DNA from: Dioscorea cayenensis subsp. rotundata
Taxonomy: Eukaryota; Streptophyta; Magnoliopsida; Dioscoreales; Dioscoreaceae
Assembly (NCBI RefSeq): GCF_009730915.1
Contig: NC_052475.1
Coordinates: 29,883,016-29,947,015 of the forward strand
DNA: 64,000 bases
Direction: 5' to 3'
A model generated the notes under the pieces. The model ran no database searches and was not told the DNA's origin. It saw only the letters and a list, made by a program, of their open reading frames with translations. Below are positions 52,801 to 64,000 of the stretch, one piece after another; within the stretch, counting starts at the first letter, position 1, and each line of letters starts with the position of its first letter. Made by a program: the position numbers and the translations under genes.

Positions 52801-54283
52801 GCCCCAATTGCTCAGCTAAATGAGGGGCATATGGCCAGAAGGAAGGGCATACCAATTGCTCAGATAAATGATGTTTCAATTATATATTTACATATGCTTT
52901 AAGAAAATTATGGACATTAGTGTGGTTAAAGGCTTTCAGGAAAGGCAAGCTTGCTTCTCACCCATTTAAATCAAGTATCCAGAAGATTTGTTTCCGCAAA
53001 AATGTTAAAAGTTTATGACAAGAGATGAACAATAATATCCCTACCCTTGTTAAGTGCAAAAACAATTGGACATGGGAAACTCCATGAAGGTCTTTTTCAT
53101 TCCTCCTATTGGATATTCTTAGGTTACAACAAACAGATCTTAAATAATTCAAACCAAGCAACACATACTTGTGTATCAGAAGAAGAAAATCACAAGAATA
53201 TATAAACATAATCTACAAACAGACTTAACATCAATCCTTGGCTTACATAATCCGTAACTCTTGCAACCTTATCATTCGCATGATAGATACTTCAAATGCA
53301 TATAAGGAACGTAAAACCAAACAATTCCAACAGAAATACAGACCTGAAAGATGTGCACAAACAAAAATCATCAGCACATAACCACAACACCGTATAATGT
53401 TTAAAATATCAAATCCTCTCGGTAGTTTCAGACACATTATCCCATACCAAACCAGCACAAGAAACTGCAATTGCAAGTTGTAGTATTCCATTTCATACTG
53501 AAAAATTGCCGTATAGTATATTCTTTAGGATTGTCAAATCAGTTGTTCATCTAACTACCTGAAACAGGGGAATTAATAAAAGGAATACCTGTAATTCAAG
53601 ATTGTGCTCCCCGAGAGAAGCCATGAGAGCTGCAACCTCTGCTTCTTTGATTGCCAATGAATGATGAAGTTGAGCCCTTAATTTGCTGGCTTCTTCCACC
53701 TTCCTTCCATAAACTAGTAAACACTCCCTCTCCAACTCCAAGAGCATTAGGTCTTTGTCCTCTTCACTCTCTCCCATTTCCTTCCATATGTCCTGCATCA
53801 GAGAGGTTCAACTCATTGAAAAATCAAGAAATATACTAGAATTAAAGCTCAAATCAAATAATATTCCAAAACGAGGAATCAAGAACTTCATAATAAAGAA
53901 TTAAAGGAGCAATCCACAGAAAAGATTGAAAAAATGGGCAACCAGTAAGATTCTAAGAGAAGAAAACACAACCAAGCAATCACATAACACAAAGAAACAC
54001 AAAAAAGATAACATTTTTAGCAGAAAAACACATCACAAGAAGCCTAATTTCTCACACCAAAATACAAAATACAAAATACAATACAAAGAAAACCAACACT
54101 TCAAATAGCACAACAACCCAGCATAAAGCAAACTTATTTCACTGAAAAATGAAGCTAAAAAAGAGAACTTTTACACTAAAGGTATGAACTTTAGTGAAGC
54201 TGAGAGAGTACCTCAAGCTCTTTAAGCAGAGAAGCACAGCTCCTCTCCATACTCCCTCCAAACCCTTCCATTACCTCCCCCAT
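49855..54283 (-). CDS. MAP65/ASE1 microtubule-associated protein, complete, 11 exons
   Basis: Cross-links antiparallel microtubules in the spindle midzone, phragmoplast or cortical array. Exons (high to low): 54283-54212, 53792-53589, 52418-52152, 51642-51427, 51335-51180, 51101-50942, 50867-50716, 50631-50544, 50480-50407, 50304-50230, 50157-49855. They sum to 1767 nt in phase, 588 residues. The N-terminal half is coiled-coil and starts with the family phrase [15 protein letters not shown]. The conserved microtubule-binding region includes [32 protein letters not shown] and a KLP segment. The tail is short, serine-rich and basic ([31 protein letters not shown]), with several SP/TP sites that cyclin-dependent or MAP kinases could target. 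From memory the core is most like Arabidopsis MAP65-6/-7; the isoform call is not secure. Confidence 0.92.
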
Positions 54284-57200
54284 TTCCCAACCCTTCACAC
54301 AGAGACACAGAGAAAGAGAGAGAGAGAAGCGAAGCAAAGTTTAGTAAGAGTTGTACTAGATCACAGATCTTAGCAAGCAAATATATAGCACTAGCAGTAT
54401 TGAAGGAATATAAAAATAATAAATAAATAAATAAATGGAATGCTCAAGGACAAAAAAGAGTGTGAGATAAAGCTCAAAAGCATAAAATAAAAATGTAGCC
54501 ATATAAAAGATGTTGTCCTTTTGTTCAAGATGATAAAGGTTTGTTTGTTTTTTAAAAAATTAATAATAAAGGAAAAAAAATAAATTTTGGTTTTTCACTA
54601 GAAGAAAAGGCATTGTTTGACTGATAATCAAAATATTGTTTTGATTTTGATTGACTGTGTTTGTTTTTTTATATTTTTGGCTTGTGATGGTGAAATGCCA
54701 ACTTTCTCCAAGTCAAGTGTTAGAGATAAGATATGGATATCAACTCTGTACCATATTCTGTTATTGATGCAGTGATTAATAACCAAAGGACATGGAATTT
54801 TTTCTCAAGTTTTTATATAGATAAAATTGTCCAAAAAAACATTTATTTTTATTATAACATCAAACATTTTACTATAATTTAAGCCAGACATTGAAATTTA
54901 TTATGCATAGTAAAGTAATTTTTTTTATTATGTAATTTGTGGTAAAAATTTGATATAGATTTTTGGTTTATGTTTTACTTTAGTTCAGTTGGCATTGAGA
55001 TGTGACTTTCCATCTGTTTCTTCCAACCATTTCATGATGCTAAACACGTTATGAAGAAAAAATATATAAAACAAATCAAGAAAGAAGGAATAGTTCCTTC
55101 AAATAGTTGCAACTATTTCATTAATCACACCATGCATTTCTTCTCTAATTATATATATATATGCTCCGTGTTTCTTAATTATATTTTATAGTTAAATATT
55201 ATATTAAGCCTATTGATAAGATAATTAAGTTAATGCCATTAGTCAAACCAAACTTGGTCAACTTGCTTCAATAGTTTAAAATGTTTCTTTTTTCTTATTT
55301 TTTATCTTTAATAGAAATTCTAATGAGACAATAATTGAAAAATGCTGGCTATCTTGGATTACGTAATTTATTGAGCTAATGACCTTTTAGTTTATTGACT
55401 CCAGATCTCTTGCGTAGAGTATTCGTCTCAGTTTAAATCCAACTCAAGCTGAGTGAAGGAGCATAAGCATTGAGACATGAATTAACTTCACGCCTATGCA
55501 CACCCAAGCCATAGTTTGCCCATTTTATCAAAATTGATAACTAATGAATAAGAACTTAATTTGCTTAAAAAAGACCAATGTTTTTTAGCTTAGCAAATCA
55601 ACAAACTAATTTAATTAGTTTGATCTAACTAAAATTAAAGTTGATAATGTGATAATAATTTGATATATAGGTTGGCATAAGGATAAGGAGATGATTGGAG
55701 GCCACATTTTAGGAAGACAACTTCTAATACTTTAATTTTATTCATGAATGTTGGTTTGAAGACATTCCATCTACCTACATTATTATTTCAAGTGAGATTC
55801 TTTGTGACAAATATTGTTAAAATGTTTAATTAATCTACTAATAATTTTATTTGAGTTCTATCGTTTGTTTCTTTGACTAATTCTTTACTAATTTGTTAAG
55901 CGCTTTGCAAAATTAATTAATTATTTTTTATCAATAATTATATATATATATATATATATATATAACAATAAGAATTTGTTAGGTAAGAGAGACATTCAAA
56001 AGAATAATGAATGTTTAGCATTCAAACAAGGCTAAGTTTGGTTAAGAGGTCTAGTCATGCATGCATCCATTCTTGATCCATAAGGCCATGAGTCCTAAGT
56101 CTTAGCTACCATTTTTATGGCTTGATGCTAACTCTTGATCAACAACATTGCAACTAATTAGTAGTTATAGACCACATGCCAAAGGGCCACACTTTAAATG
56201 GTTTTTCATTTCTATTGCTTATATATATATGGTTCAATTGTTTTTGGATTTATTTATTTTTTATTTATATATAAAAGAGTTGGACACTGAATGGAAATAT
56301 CAAATGATTTATTTATTTATAATATCCATTGTTTGCATGCCCACTGGTCTCATCAACTGTTTGATTAAGTTCATTTTTCAAGTTCTTGGATTTATTAGAT
56401 ATTTGATAAAATTTTAATAATTGATTTTCATTAAAAAAAAAACTTGTCCAAGCACATTAATTTATTTTTTTATCAAAATACTGATTTAGACTCATAGATT
56501 TTTAAGAGCAGGCTAGGGAAAATTACTCTTTTATTTTTGTCTAGCGTTGCATCTATTGTTTTTTTTTTTATTATTTCTTTATCATCTTTTTTTATATTCT
56601 TCCACCGTTAGTGGATGTTGTGTTTTGGTTATTCTATATTTGTGTCAGTTTTTACTCTTTTTTGTTAATGAATGTAGTTTATTTATTTATTTTTAATTTA
56701 TTCTGATACTTAAATCAATGTACTGATGTTGATATATTTCATTTATTTATTTTTCTGCATAATAAATCTATTTTTAGTAAAAAAATAATAAATGGTTTAA
56801 TAAGAAACTTTTAATGGTGTTTATATTTTTTAATAGTATTTTGACTAAGCAAAGTTTCTATGATTTATCCACTACACAAAATACAAATATAGCCAATCAT
56901 AGCCTCGATGGGTTTAATTTTTAATTATTTAAAATAAATATATTTATATAGAATATTATGTACTATTTTATGATATTCATCTCCACACATTAGTCTAACT
57001 CACCACAGGAAAAAGATATAAATCAATCACACAATTCAGTATTAAAGTCCAAAGGTATTGAACACAAGATCCAAACTTTGCCAACTTAAGTGTGACTGTT
57101 GGTTTATTGTAGATGCTCCTTTGTGTATGCTAATATCTATTTTAATTAATTATATTTTATTATTGAGTTAGATATAAATCAAACATACGAGATTATTATT

Positions 57201-57699
57201 AAGCCTAATTAATTAATATTACCATGAATCGAATGCTACAAGTCTATGATTCAACATAAGTTGAAACAGTTCCCATTATAATATTTGGGTCTACACTTGA
57301 ATAGGATATAAAATCAAGATATATAATCTATCTAAATTTACATACTCAGATAAGATTGTCAATCAAAACACTTTAAAACAAACATTTTGAAAGAGGTTGA
57401 ATTACAAGATTAATTATATAGGATACATGATGAAATCTGAATACCTTCATATATATATATATATATGTATATATATTCCATCACAACTAATAGCATCTGG
57501 TGTCCATTAGGATTAATCACATAATCATGTATTATATAATACCAATCTCATTGATCTCATTGTGAGTATAAAAGTAAAAACCAAATCTAATTATATGTAC
57601 ACTATATTAGAGATAGAAATAACATAATATTTGTCATTTGACCTAGTTGGTTCATGATATCCACAATTAATAATGATTAAAAACCAAATTAGACATTGA

Positions 57700-57732
<33 letters not shown>

Positions 57733-58024
57733 TGATAGATTTGAGATTGCTTCATTAGATCACATTCATTCCCTTTTTCAATACCTTTTGAATAACACTA
57801 CCTTTTTCTTCTCTCAAGCTTCATGTCTATAATATCACAACCTTGAACTCATTAACAACTTCACCCTTGCCACTTCACAACCTAATGGCCATAGTTTAGC
57901 CAAAGATTAAGATAGGAAAAAAGGAAGAACAAAATGAAAATAAAATAAAAAAGTAAAAAGAAAAAAGATGGACATATTGCTAGTGATTAATTAATTCCCC
58001 CATGTGAGAGTTTATTAGCATCAA
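54284..58024. other. Intergenic DNA between MAP65 and KANADI
   Basis: AT-rich with no coding signal. A GA-rich leader-like patch lies at 54300-54335, just upstream of MAP65. TA microsatellites lie at about 55938-55965 and 57703-57732. The right end contains the KANADI 3' UTR. Confidence 0.55.
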
Positions 58025-59676
58025 TTAATCATGCTCAGCTCCATGCCAGTCTGCTCTTCCTAAGGTGAACTCCAAGCTTGGAAATTTTAGTTTTCCGTTC
58101 GATTCTGGCGAGTTTTTCGGTCGCAAAAGATCGGTTTCTTGCATCTGCTCAAGTTTAAACATTGAACTTATATCTATATTCATGCCCACATTTGTTTATT
58201 TATCAAATATATATATATATGTTTGTATATATACCTGATCATTTTGAGATGAGAAGTCTGGTCTGAGAGTTTCCATGTTATTTGAGCTTGAATGCAACCA
58301 AGTTCCTCTGCAGAAAAACATCAAAATTAAATTTTGCATGAAATTTCATGTCTTTTATATATGTATATACATAGATGAACAGAGCTAGTTAGTTTAATTT
58401 CTTCAATGAGGGAATTAATTAAGAGTTCATATATGATTAAGAGAAGTGATCAAAAGCAAAGAAAACAATTAAGATCACTGTCACCCATAACATGCATCAA
58501 ATGAAGAAGCATTGTAGCCCATAACATCAAATGGAAGGACACTTAAATGCTCTCTTCTATGATTGATTGAATGTAGTACTGTTATGGCAAATGGATTTGC
58601 TGTCCATACAACATATATATAACACATTTAACTGTGTTCATGGAAAGGGAAAGATATCAGTACTTTGAAGACTCTTGCTCATGTGACATATTTTCAAGAA
58701 TAAAAAAAAAAGGCAAGTAGAGAGAGAGAGAGAGAGAGAGATATCAGAGAGAGAAGCATGCATTGAAAACAAGAATAAAGTAACAAGGCAAGGCAAGGCA
58801 AAATTTAGCACAACACTAGTCTGAAGGAAGGATCAAGAAGTGTGGACTTTTTGGTAACATGTGATTGCAGAGACTAAATAAAAATAATAATAATGCTGAG
58901 AAGGGAGGACATATATCAACAAACAAAGCAATGTGTGCTTTAATAATCCACCATGAGTGTACACTTGAAAGATAAGGACCAAATCTAATGATGAAATCTA
59001 AAATTGAAAGGAGAAAAGAAGGGATAAAAGCAAAAGCTGCCATGAGACCCCTTTTTCTCTAGTGATATGGTGGACGACGTGGGTATGTCAATCTATCCCA
59101 ACCTTCCCTTCTCCTAAGCTTAAAGCTTAGACAACATGCAGAAATAGATACCAAAAAAAGAAGAAAGAAGATATGATCATCATCATATCTCACCTTGATG
59201 AGTTGCTCCAAGTACTGGTTCCATTGGGTTCTTGGTTGTCGGTGGATCGCCTGAAGTTGAGATCTCCTCCATTACCGGATATCAAATCCTCTTCACCAGA
59301 CCCGTCCGATTGCCCACCTTAATTTGTTTTATGGCAAGATGAAGCATATATATATATATATATATATCTTAGATATATCTGAAATTAAGTTAATAATGCA
59401 AATGAATTTTATATATATATATATACATACCTGATGAGATTGTAGGCTTGTCAGTTGTCTTCACAGTTCTATACATCTGAAGAAACAAAGCTTCTTTAGT
59501 CACAAAGAGGCAACTGATCAGTCAAGTGTTGTCTTGTTTTATGGCTTTGTATTATTGTGAAATGATTACCACTGTTTCTCCTGTCTATTCATTCATTCAT
59601 TCATTCATTCAATCACTCACTCACTCATTCATTCAACATCACTCCTTTCATTGTCTTTCGTACCCCCTTGAACACA

Positions 59677-59709
<33 letters not shown>

Positions 59710-59789
59710 TACCTGCAAATGGCTCTTGACATGAGCCAAAGTGAGATCCTTGACATCCATGAGCTCAAGAACAGACTTAGGAGTTGCCC
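58025..59789 (-). CDS. KAN: KANADI GARP-type transcription factor, last five exons only
   Basis: A nuclear transcriptional repressor that sets abaxial organ identity. Visible exons (high to low): 59789-59713, 59476-59431, 59317-59194, 58307-58235, 58144-58025, giving about 145 residues in continuous phase. The first visible exon encodes the second half of the GARP DNA-binding domain (ATPKSVLELMDVKDLTLAHVKSHLQ), followed by MYRTVKTTDK. It begins in the middle of an arginine codon, so one or more exons upstream are required. None occur before the copia LTR at 59894; they must lie beyond the window. A variable linker (GQSDGSGEEDL) leads to the family-typical C terminus PSLEFTLGRADW. The visible part is intact. 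Confidence 0.93.
58716..58744. repeat. (GA)n microsatellite
   Basis: A GA run inside the 886-bp KANADI intron between the exons at 59194 and 58307. Confidence 0.85.
59587..59636. repeat. (ATTC)n microsatellite
   Basis: Tetranucleotide run with a few ATCACTC variants in the KANADI intron between 59476 and 59713. Confidence 0.85.
59686..59706. repeat. (AAG)n microsatellite beside a KANADI splice donor
   Basis: Seven AAG copies start six bases into the intron. In the gene's direction the donor reads CAG|GTATTA followed by (CTT)n. Confidence 0.85.
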
Positions 59790-59859
59790 CTAAAATTAAC
59801 AGACAGAACATTAATCACATGAACTATATATGAGCAAAGACAAAGTATAAAACTATGAG

Positions 59860-59862
59860 AAC

Positions 59863-59889
<27 letters not shown>
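59860..59889. repeat. (TA)n at the copia insertion site
   Basis: A TA run ends five bases before the LTR. TA repeats are common in this genome, so it may simply be the target. Confidence 0.7.
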
Positions 59890-59893
<4 letters not shown>

Positions 59894-59894
<1 letters not shown>

Positions 59895-60277
59895 GTTGAG
59901 TGGAGAGAGAATATATGAAACTTTTTTTTTATTATTAATTATTCAAAATAATTCTCATATTTTACATATCACTCTCACACTCTTATACTTTCTCTCACTA
60001 TGCACACTCTCTCTAACCACTCACTCTCACTCTAACCACTCACTCTTACTCTACTTTGCTTAGCAACTATCTAAGCTTGCTTAGCTTTCTTGCTTCTTCA
60101 TTGTATCATTAGCAATGGAGAACATGTATTTATAGGGTGTTAAGTCGGTTAAAGGAAAGTTTCATGATGCTTCTAATATGGCGGTGCAACTGATTGAGTT
60201 GGTGTGAGAAGCTTCAAGAAAGGCTGAAGTCGGTGATGGAGGTCTCAAGCTTCTTCTAGAAGCTTCATGCTTTATCA
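59894..60277 (-). repeat. 3' LTR of the copia element
   Basis: 384 bp, plus strand from TGTTGAGTGG to GCTTTATCA, giving TG...CA ends on both strands. The polypurine tract (minus CGAGGGGAG, 60278-60286) abuts the inner end. A TATA box (minus TATAAATA, 60127-60134) marks the LTR promoter. A candidate 5-bp duplication AGTAC precedes it at 59889-59893; its partner is outside the window. Confidence 0.85.
60127..60134 (-). promoter_or_regulatory. LTR TATA box
   Basis: CCTATAAATACATG on the minus strand inside the LTR. It fires toward the KANADI exons in sense orientation if still active. Confidence 0.5.
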
Positions 60278-60289
60278 CTCCCCTCGACG

Positions 60290-60890
60290 CCCGACTTCTC
60301 TTGAATTGATGCTTTCACGAGTATCCCTAAGCGTGCACGTAAATCTTCAAATTTCTTTGTCTTTGAGACTTTTTAGTGAAGATATCGACAACTTGCTCTT
60401 ACGTGGGCGTCAGCTTCATGTGGATCTCACCTTGCAACACTTTTTCTCTTAGGAAGTGGTAGTGTACCTCAATATGCTTTGTCCTTGCATGAAACATTGG
60501 ATTTTTACGCTGAGACATCTGCTGACCTATTATCACAATGAGTATTACTGTTCGATCGGTTGGTGAAGATCCTTTAGCTAGCTGCATCAACCACGTGCTT
60601 TCTTGTCTTTGCCATAGTGCTTTGCTCTATACTCGGCCGGTGGTGGAGAGAGATACGGTAGCTTGCCTCTTACTGCACCATGACACTGCTCCTGATCCCA
60701 AACTGAAGATGTAACCTGTAGTCGATCGCCTCGTGTCACAATCTCCAGCATAATCGGTCGCAATACCCGATTACTTGGCATCTTTCACCTTTACGATCAC
60801 GAATACCGTGTCTGTAGTTCCTTTTAAATATCAGTATCCATCGAGCGCTTCCAAATGTGGCTTCTTTGGATTTTTGCATGTAACGACTTG
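60290..60890 (-). pseudogene. copia RNase H region, frame-broken
   Basis: Recognisable RNase H phrases occur in two frames: one block at about 60781-60600 includes the EYRA-like end, and one at 60590-60399 includes NPMFHARTKHIEVHYHFLRE. The frame change between them shows decay. Confidence 0.8.
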
Positions 60891-61789
60891 CTACTCCAAG
60901 CTGCATATGCCAAGTCGGGGACGAGTAAGGGTTAGATAGATAAGACTACCTACCAGTTGTCGATACATCCTTGGATTTTCCAAGTCTTTCCCTTCTCCTG
61001 CACGAAGCTTGATGTTGGGCTCCATTGGTGTAGATAGTGGCTTGCACTCCAACATCCCATATGTTTCTAGTAGATCCTTTGCATACTTTTGTTGACATAG
61101 GAACATACCTTCCTTTGTCTTCTCAACTTCGAGCCCCAGAAAATGCTTTAATTCTCCAAGCTCCTTCATCTGGAACCGGATTGAAAGATTTTCCTTTGTG
61201 CACTGGATTTCTTCAGTGAGATCTCCGGTTAAGATGAGGTCGTCAACATACACCAGTACTATAGCCATCTTGCCTCCTGTGTGCTTGACGAATAGGCTCG
61301 AATCGATCTTTTCAATAACCTGTAGCCACTTTGTACAAGAAATTCTGCAATTTTCCCATACCATGCTCTTGGAGCCTGCTTTAAGCCATATAATGCTTTC
61401 TTGAGCTTGCATACATACTCTGGATGAGCCTTGCTCTCAAATCCTTGTGGTTGATCCATGTAGATGTCTCTATCAAGCTCTCCATGTAGGAAGGCATTCT
61501 TCACATCCATCTGCCAAAGCTTCCATCCTTTGCTTGCGACTAATGCCAATAGTACTACTTTGCACGTTGTTATCTTTTGCTCTTTGGATTTGAATGTCTC
61601 ATCGTAGTCTATTCCATCTTTGTTGCGAGAATCCTCGTGCCTACAAGTCGAGCTTTGTACCTTTCGATTGTTCCATACGCTCGAGTTTTTCACCTTATAC
61701 ACCCACTTGCCGAGATTGGTTTTACTTCTTTCGGCCTTGGCACCAACTCCCACGTCGATTTTGCTTGAGAGTGCTATCTCTTCCTCCAT
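60891..61789 (-). pseudogene. copia reverse transcriptase, frame-broken
   Basis: The N-terminal part contains MDVKNAFLHGELD and QPQGF (frame 61789-61259). The C-terminal part, in another frame (61412-60891), contains the catalytic YVDD box ([13 protein letters not shown]) and [10 protein letters not shown]. The two frames overlap, so at least one indel separates them. Confidence 0.9.
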
Positions 61790-62308
61790 TGCTTTCTTCC
61801 ATTTATCACTTTTAAGCTGCTTCTTGATAGGGATGTTGGTTCTTCAACTTCCATGATTAGTCAGACATTTGCATACTTAGGATTGGGATGTCTTACCTGG
61901 ATGATCTTCTTAAAGGTGGAGGCATTTCTTACGTGGAGTCTTCTTGACTTCTCCATGAACTCCACGTCTTCCATGGACTCTTGGTCTTTGATGATCTTGG
62001 ACTTATGTCTTCTTCAGTTGTTGTTGGTATCTCTTGAGCTTGAGCTTGGTCTTGTAAGCTGTTCTTGACTATTGGCTCGGTCTCCTTCATATTTGGTTGA
62101 GCTGAATTTGTTGAAGGCCACCAAGGTGAAGCTTCATCAAAAGACCACATTCACGGATGTGTAGATGCGTCCGGACGCCGGATCCATGACATCTCCATCC
62201 TTTTCTCTCATCATCATAGCCAACAAAGATGCATCGTACCGCCTTCTTGTCGAACTTGAGTGCGAAGATGATGCGGTACAAAAAACATAACACACACATC
62301 CAAAGACT

Positions 62309-62971
62309 TTAAAGTGACTTCTTTCGTGGGTTTGATATTCCACGGTCTTTGGAATGGAGAAAAAGCCCATCTTCTCTTGTGGAGCGGTTGATGATATGAG
62401 TTTCTTTCGTTCTCATGCATTCAGCCCAAAATCTCCCTGGCACATTCTTGGCATGTAGCATACTTCTGCATATCTCTGCTATATGCCGATTCTTCCTTTC
62501 AGCAACACCATTTTGCTGTGGAGTGTTGGGGCAGGTCAATTGTCTTCGAATCCTATGCTCCTTCAGATAGACATGAAACTCTTGAGAGAGATACTCTCTT
62601 CCATTGTCAGTACGAAGACACCGTACCTTTTTGTTGAGCTCGATTCTCCATCTTCTCCTTAAACTCCTTAAACTTGGAGAATGCTTGATTTTTCTTTCAT
62701 AAAGAACACCCATACGTACCTTGAGAAGTCGTCGATAAAAGGTCACCATGTATTTGGCACCACTTACGGATGATTGTTTGGTGGTCCAAATACGTCGAGT
62801 GCACCAACTCCAAAGGCTCCTTAGCTCGAATTTAGATTCTTTGGAAGGGAAGTTGATGAGCCTTACCGAATTGACACCAGCATGAAATTGTGTCGATTCA
62901 GTACTTCTATGTCGGACGAGGCCTTTAACCATTGACTTCTCCACCATCAACTTTAGCTTATGATAGCTCAC
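62309..62971 (-). pseudogene. copia integrase, degraded
   Basis: The core carries the catalytic context TDNGREYLS and NTPQQNGVAERKNRHIAE. The zinc-binding N-terminal part is scrambled by frame changes. Confidence 0.88.
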
Positions 62972-63993
62972 ATGTCCCGATCTTGCGTGCGGAGATCGAG
63001 CGTCTCGTTCTTCCGGGCCTTGTCTACATAGGCTGACTCTGCAGACATCACATAGATAGACTCCAGTTTGCGACCTTCCATTACTGGAGTGCCTGATGCC
63101 TGTAGATTACGGTATACCTTGACTTCTTGTGGCCCAAATACCACATAATTTCCTTGTGCTGTCAGTTGTGAGACTGACAACAGGTTCTTCTTCATCCCGG
63201 GAACATGATAGACGTCCTGCAGCTTAATTTGATTTGAATTGAAGCGCGGGGAGATAAGTGTCTTACCAATGTGGGTGATGGGCAGCTTGGAGTTATTAGC
63301 TGTCACAATCACCTGCTTCCCCTTGTACTTTTCCAGGCCCTCTAATTTCTTGATGTCACCAGTCATGTGGTTGGAGCAGCCAGAGTCGATGATCCAGTCA
63401 TTCTCATAATTGATCTTCTTCTGCTTTGTTATTGCTGTCAAAGCTACCACCTCTTTCTCTTCTTGCTCCTCCACTTTGGTGGTGACAATAGCAAATGCTG
63501 CTTCAACATCCCACTCTTCTTCACTATCATACCGTACTTGATGTTTGGTATCTTGGAAGCTTCTTGATGTTGCTGCATTTCCTTGGCCTTTCTTCTTATG
63601 CCAACAGTCTCGTGCATAGTGCCCCTTCTTTCCACAGTTGTAGCAGCGGTCATCTCGACTGTCACCTCCTTTGGACGGACGGCTGCTGGTACTCCTTTGA
63701 CTGCGAGCTCCCCCTGAAAAGTCAGTCTTTTCCTTTGGCCTCCTTTGCTGGCTTGTTTTGTCTTCAGTTGTAGGTCTCTGCTTTGGGTTGAATCGACCTT
63801 TCCTCCTACCACTGAAGAGTGCCTCCTCCTCTTGCTTCAAGGAAACACCGACCATCCGCTTAGCTAATGCTTCTTGATTAGCGAGCATATTCTCCGACTC
63901 AACAATGTTGGTTGTGTTGGCCCGACCTCGAATAGCGATCATAAAACCCACTTTGTATTCGGGTTTAAGGCCATTGATAATTATCCTCCTCAT
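62968..63993 (-). pseudogene. copia gag C-terminal part and protease
   Basis: An open stretch of 341 codons. The nucleocapsid zinc knuckle CYNCGKKGHYARDC (CCHC) lies at residues 117-130. The aspartic protease motif DWIIDSGCSNHMTGD lies near residue 200, then the integrase lead-in. A TGA directly precedes the first ATG in this frame, so upstream gag is out of frame or interrupted. Confidence 0.9.
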
Positions 63994-64000
63994 TCATCTG

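Larger units (their letters stand above)
59894..64000 (-). mobile_element. Decayed Ty1/copia retrotransposon, continues past the right edge
   Basis: Read on the minus strand, the visible order is gag nucleocapsid, protease, integrase, reverse transcriptase, RNase H, polypurine tract, 3' LTR. The copia order (integrase before reverse transcriptase) is clear. The reading frame is broken many times: stops or frame changes occur near 63995, 62970, 62310, 61790, 61350, 60890 and 60590. This copy is therefore not expected to make a working polyprotein. The 5' LTR is outside the window. It lies in the KANADI intron in the same orientation as the gene. Confidence 0.93.

Noticed and set aside
60891..63993. 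A functional copia polyprotein
   Set aside because: The frame is interrupted at several points in gag, integrase, reverse transcriptase and RNase H, so it is scored as decayed.

Overview
The window is nuclear DNA from a flowering plant. It holds AT-rich, intron-split genes of plant-specific families (DYW-type PPR, BASIC PENTACYSTEINE, KANADI, MAP65, SOS1) and is sprinkled with plant-type LTR elements, MITEs and SINEs. I cannot name the species, and monocot versus eudicot is not settled by what I can see.

Layout from left to right. 2-2224 (+): 3' part of an intronless PPR-DYW gene whose start lies left of the window. 2692-23434 (-): a complete SOS1 plasma-membrane Na+/H+ antiporter gene. I could thread 23 exons in continuous phase to 1155 residues. 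Its introns carry a hAT-type MITE, a 576-bp TRIM retroelement and about 2.4 kb of degenerate tandem repeats. 23435-28048: AT-rich intergenic DNA with a Mutator-type MITE and a tRNA-derived SINE. 28049-35274 (-): anaphase-promoting complex subunit 6 (CDC16), 16 exons, 548 residues. 35275-39617: intergenic, with a probable gypsy-type LTR and one or two SINEs. 39618-44541 (+): a transmembrane-9 (EMP70/nonaspanin) protein, 7 exons, 591 residues. 47622-48425 (+): a class I BASIC PENTACYSTEINE GAGA-binding factor with a spliced, CT-repeat-rich leader. 49855-54283 (-): a MAP65 microtubule bundler, 11 exons, 588 residues. 58025-59789 (-): the last five exons of a KANADI GARP transcription factor. 59894-64000 (-): the 3' LTR and most of the body of a decayed Ty1/copia element sitting in the KANADI intron. 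The KANADI first exon(s) must lie beyond the right edge.

These are housekeeping and developmental genes with no evident pathway linkage. I found no gene cluster that looks like an undescribed biological system. The points most worth a second look are: a 45-bp tandem duplication that creates a second in-frame 3' splice site at SOS1 exon 5; the two-tier minisatellite in SOS1 intron 11; a GA/CT repeat in the leader of a gene whose own product binds GA/CT repeats; and a multi-kilobase copia insertion splitting the DNA-binding domain of KANADI at an intron. Exon boundaries come from reading splice sites and protein continuity by eye; comparisons to named families rest on memory of those families and not on a search.
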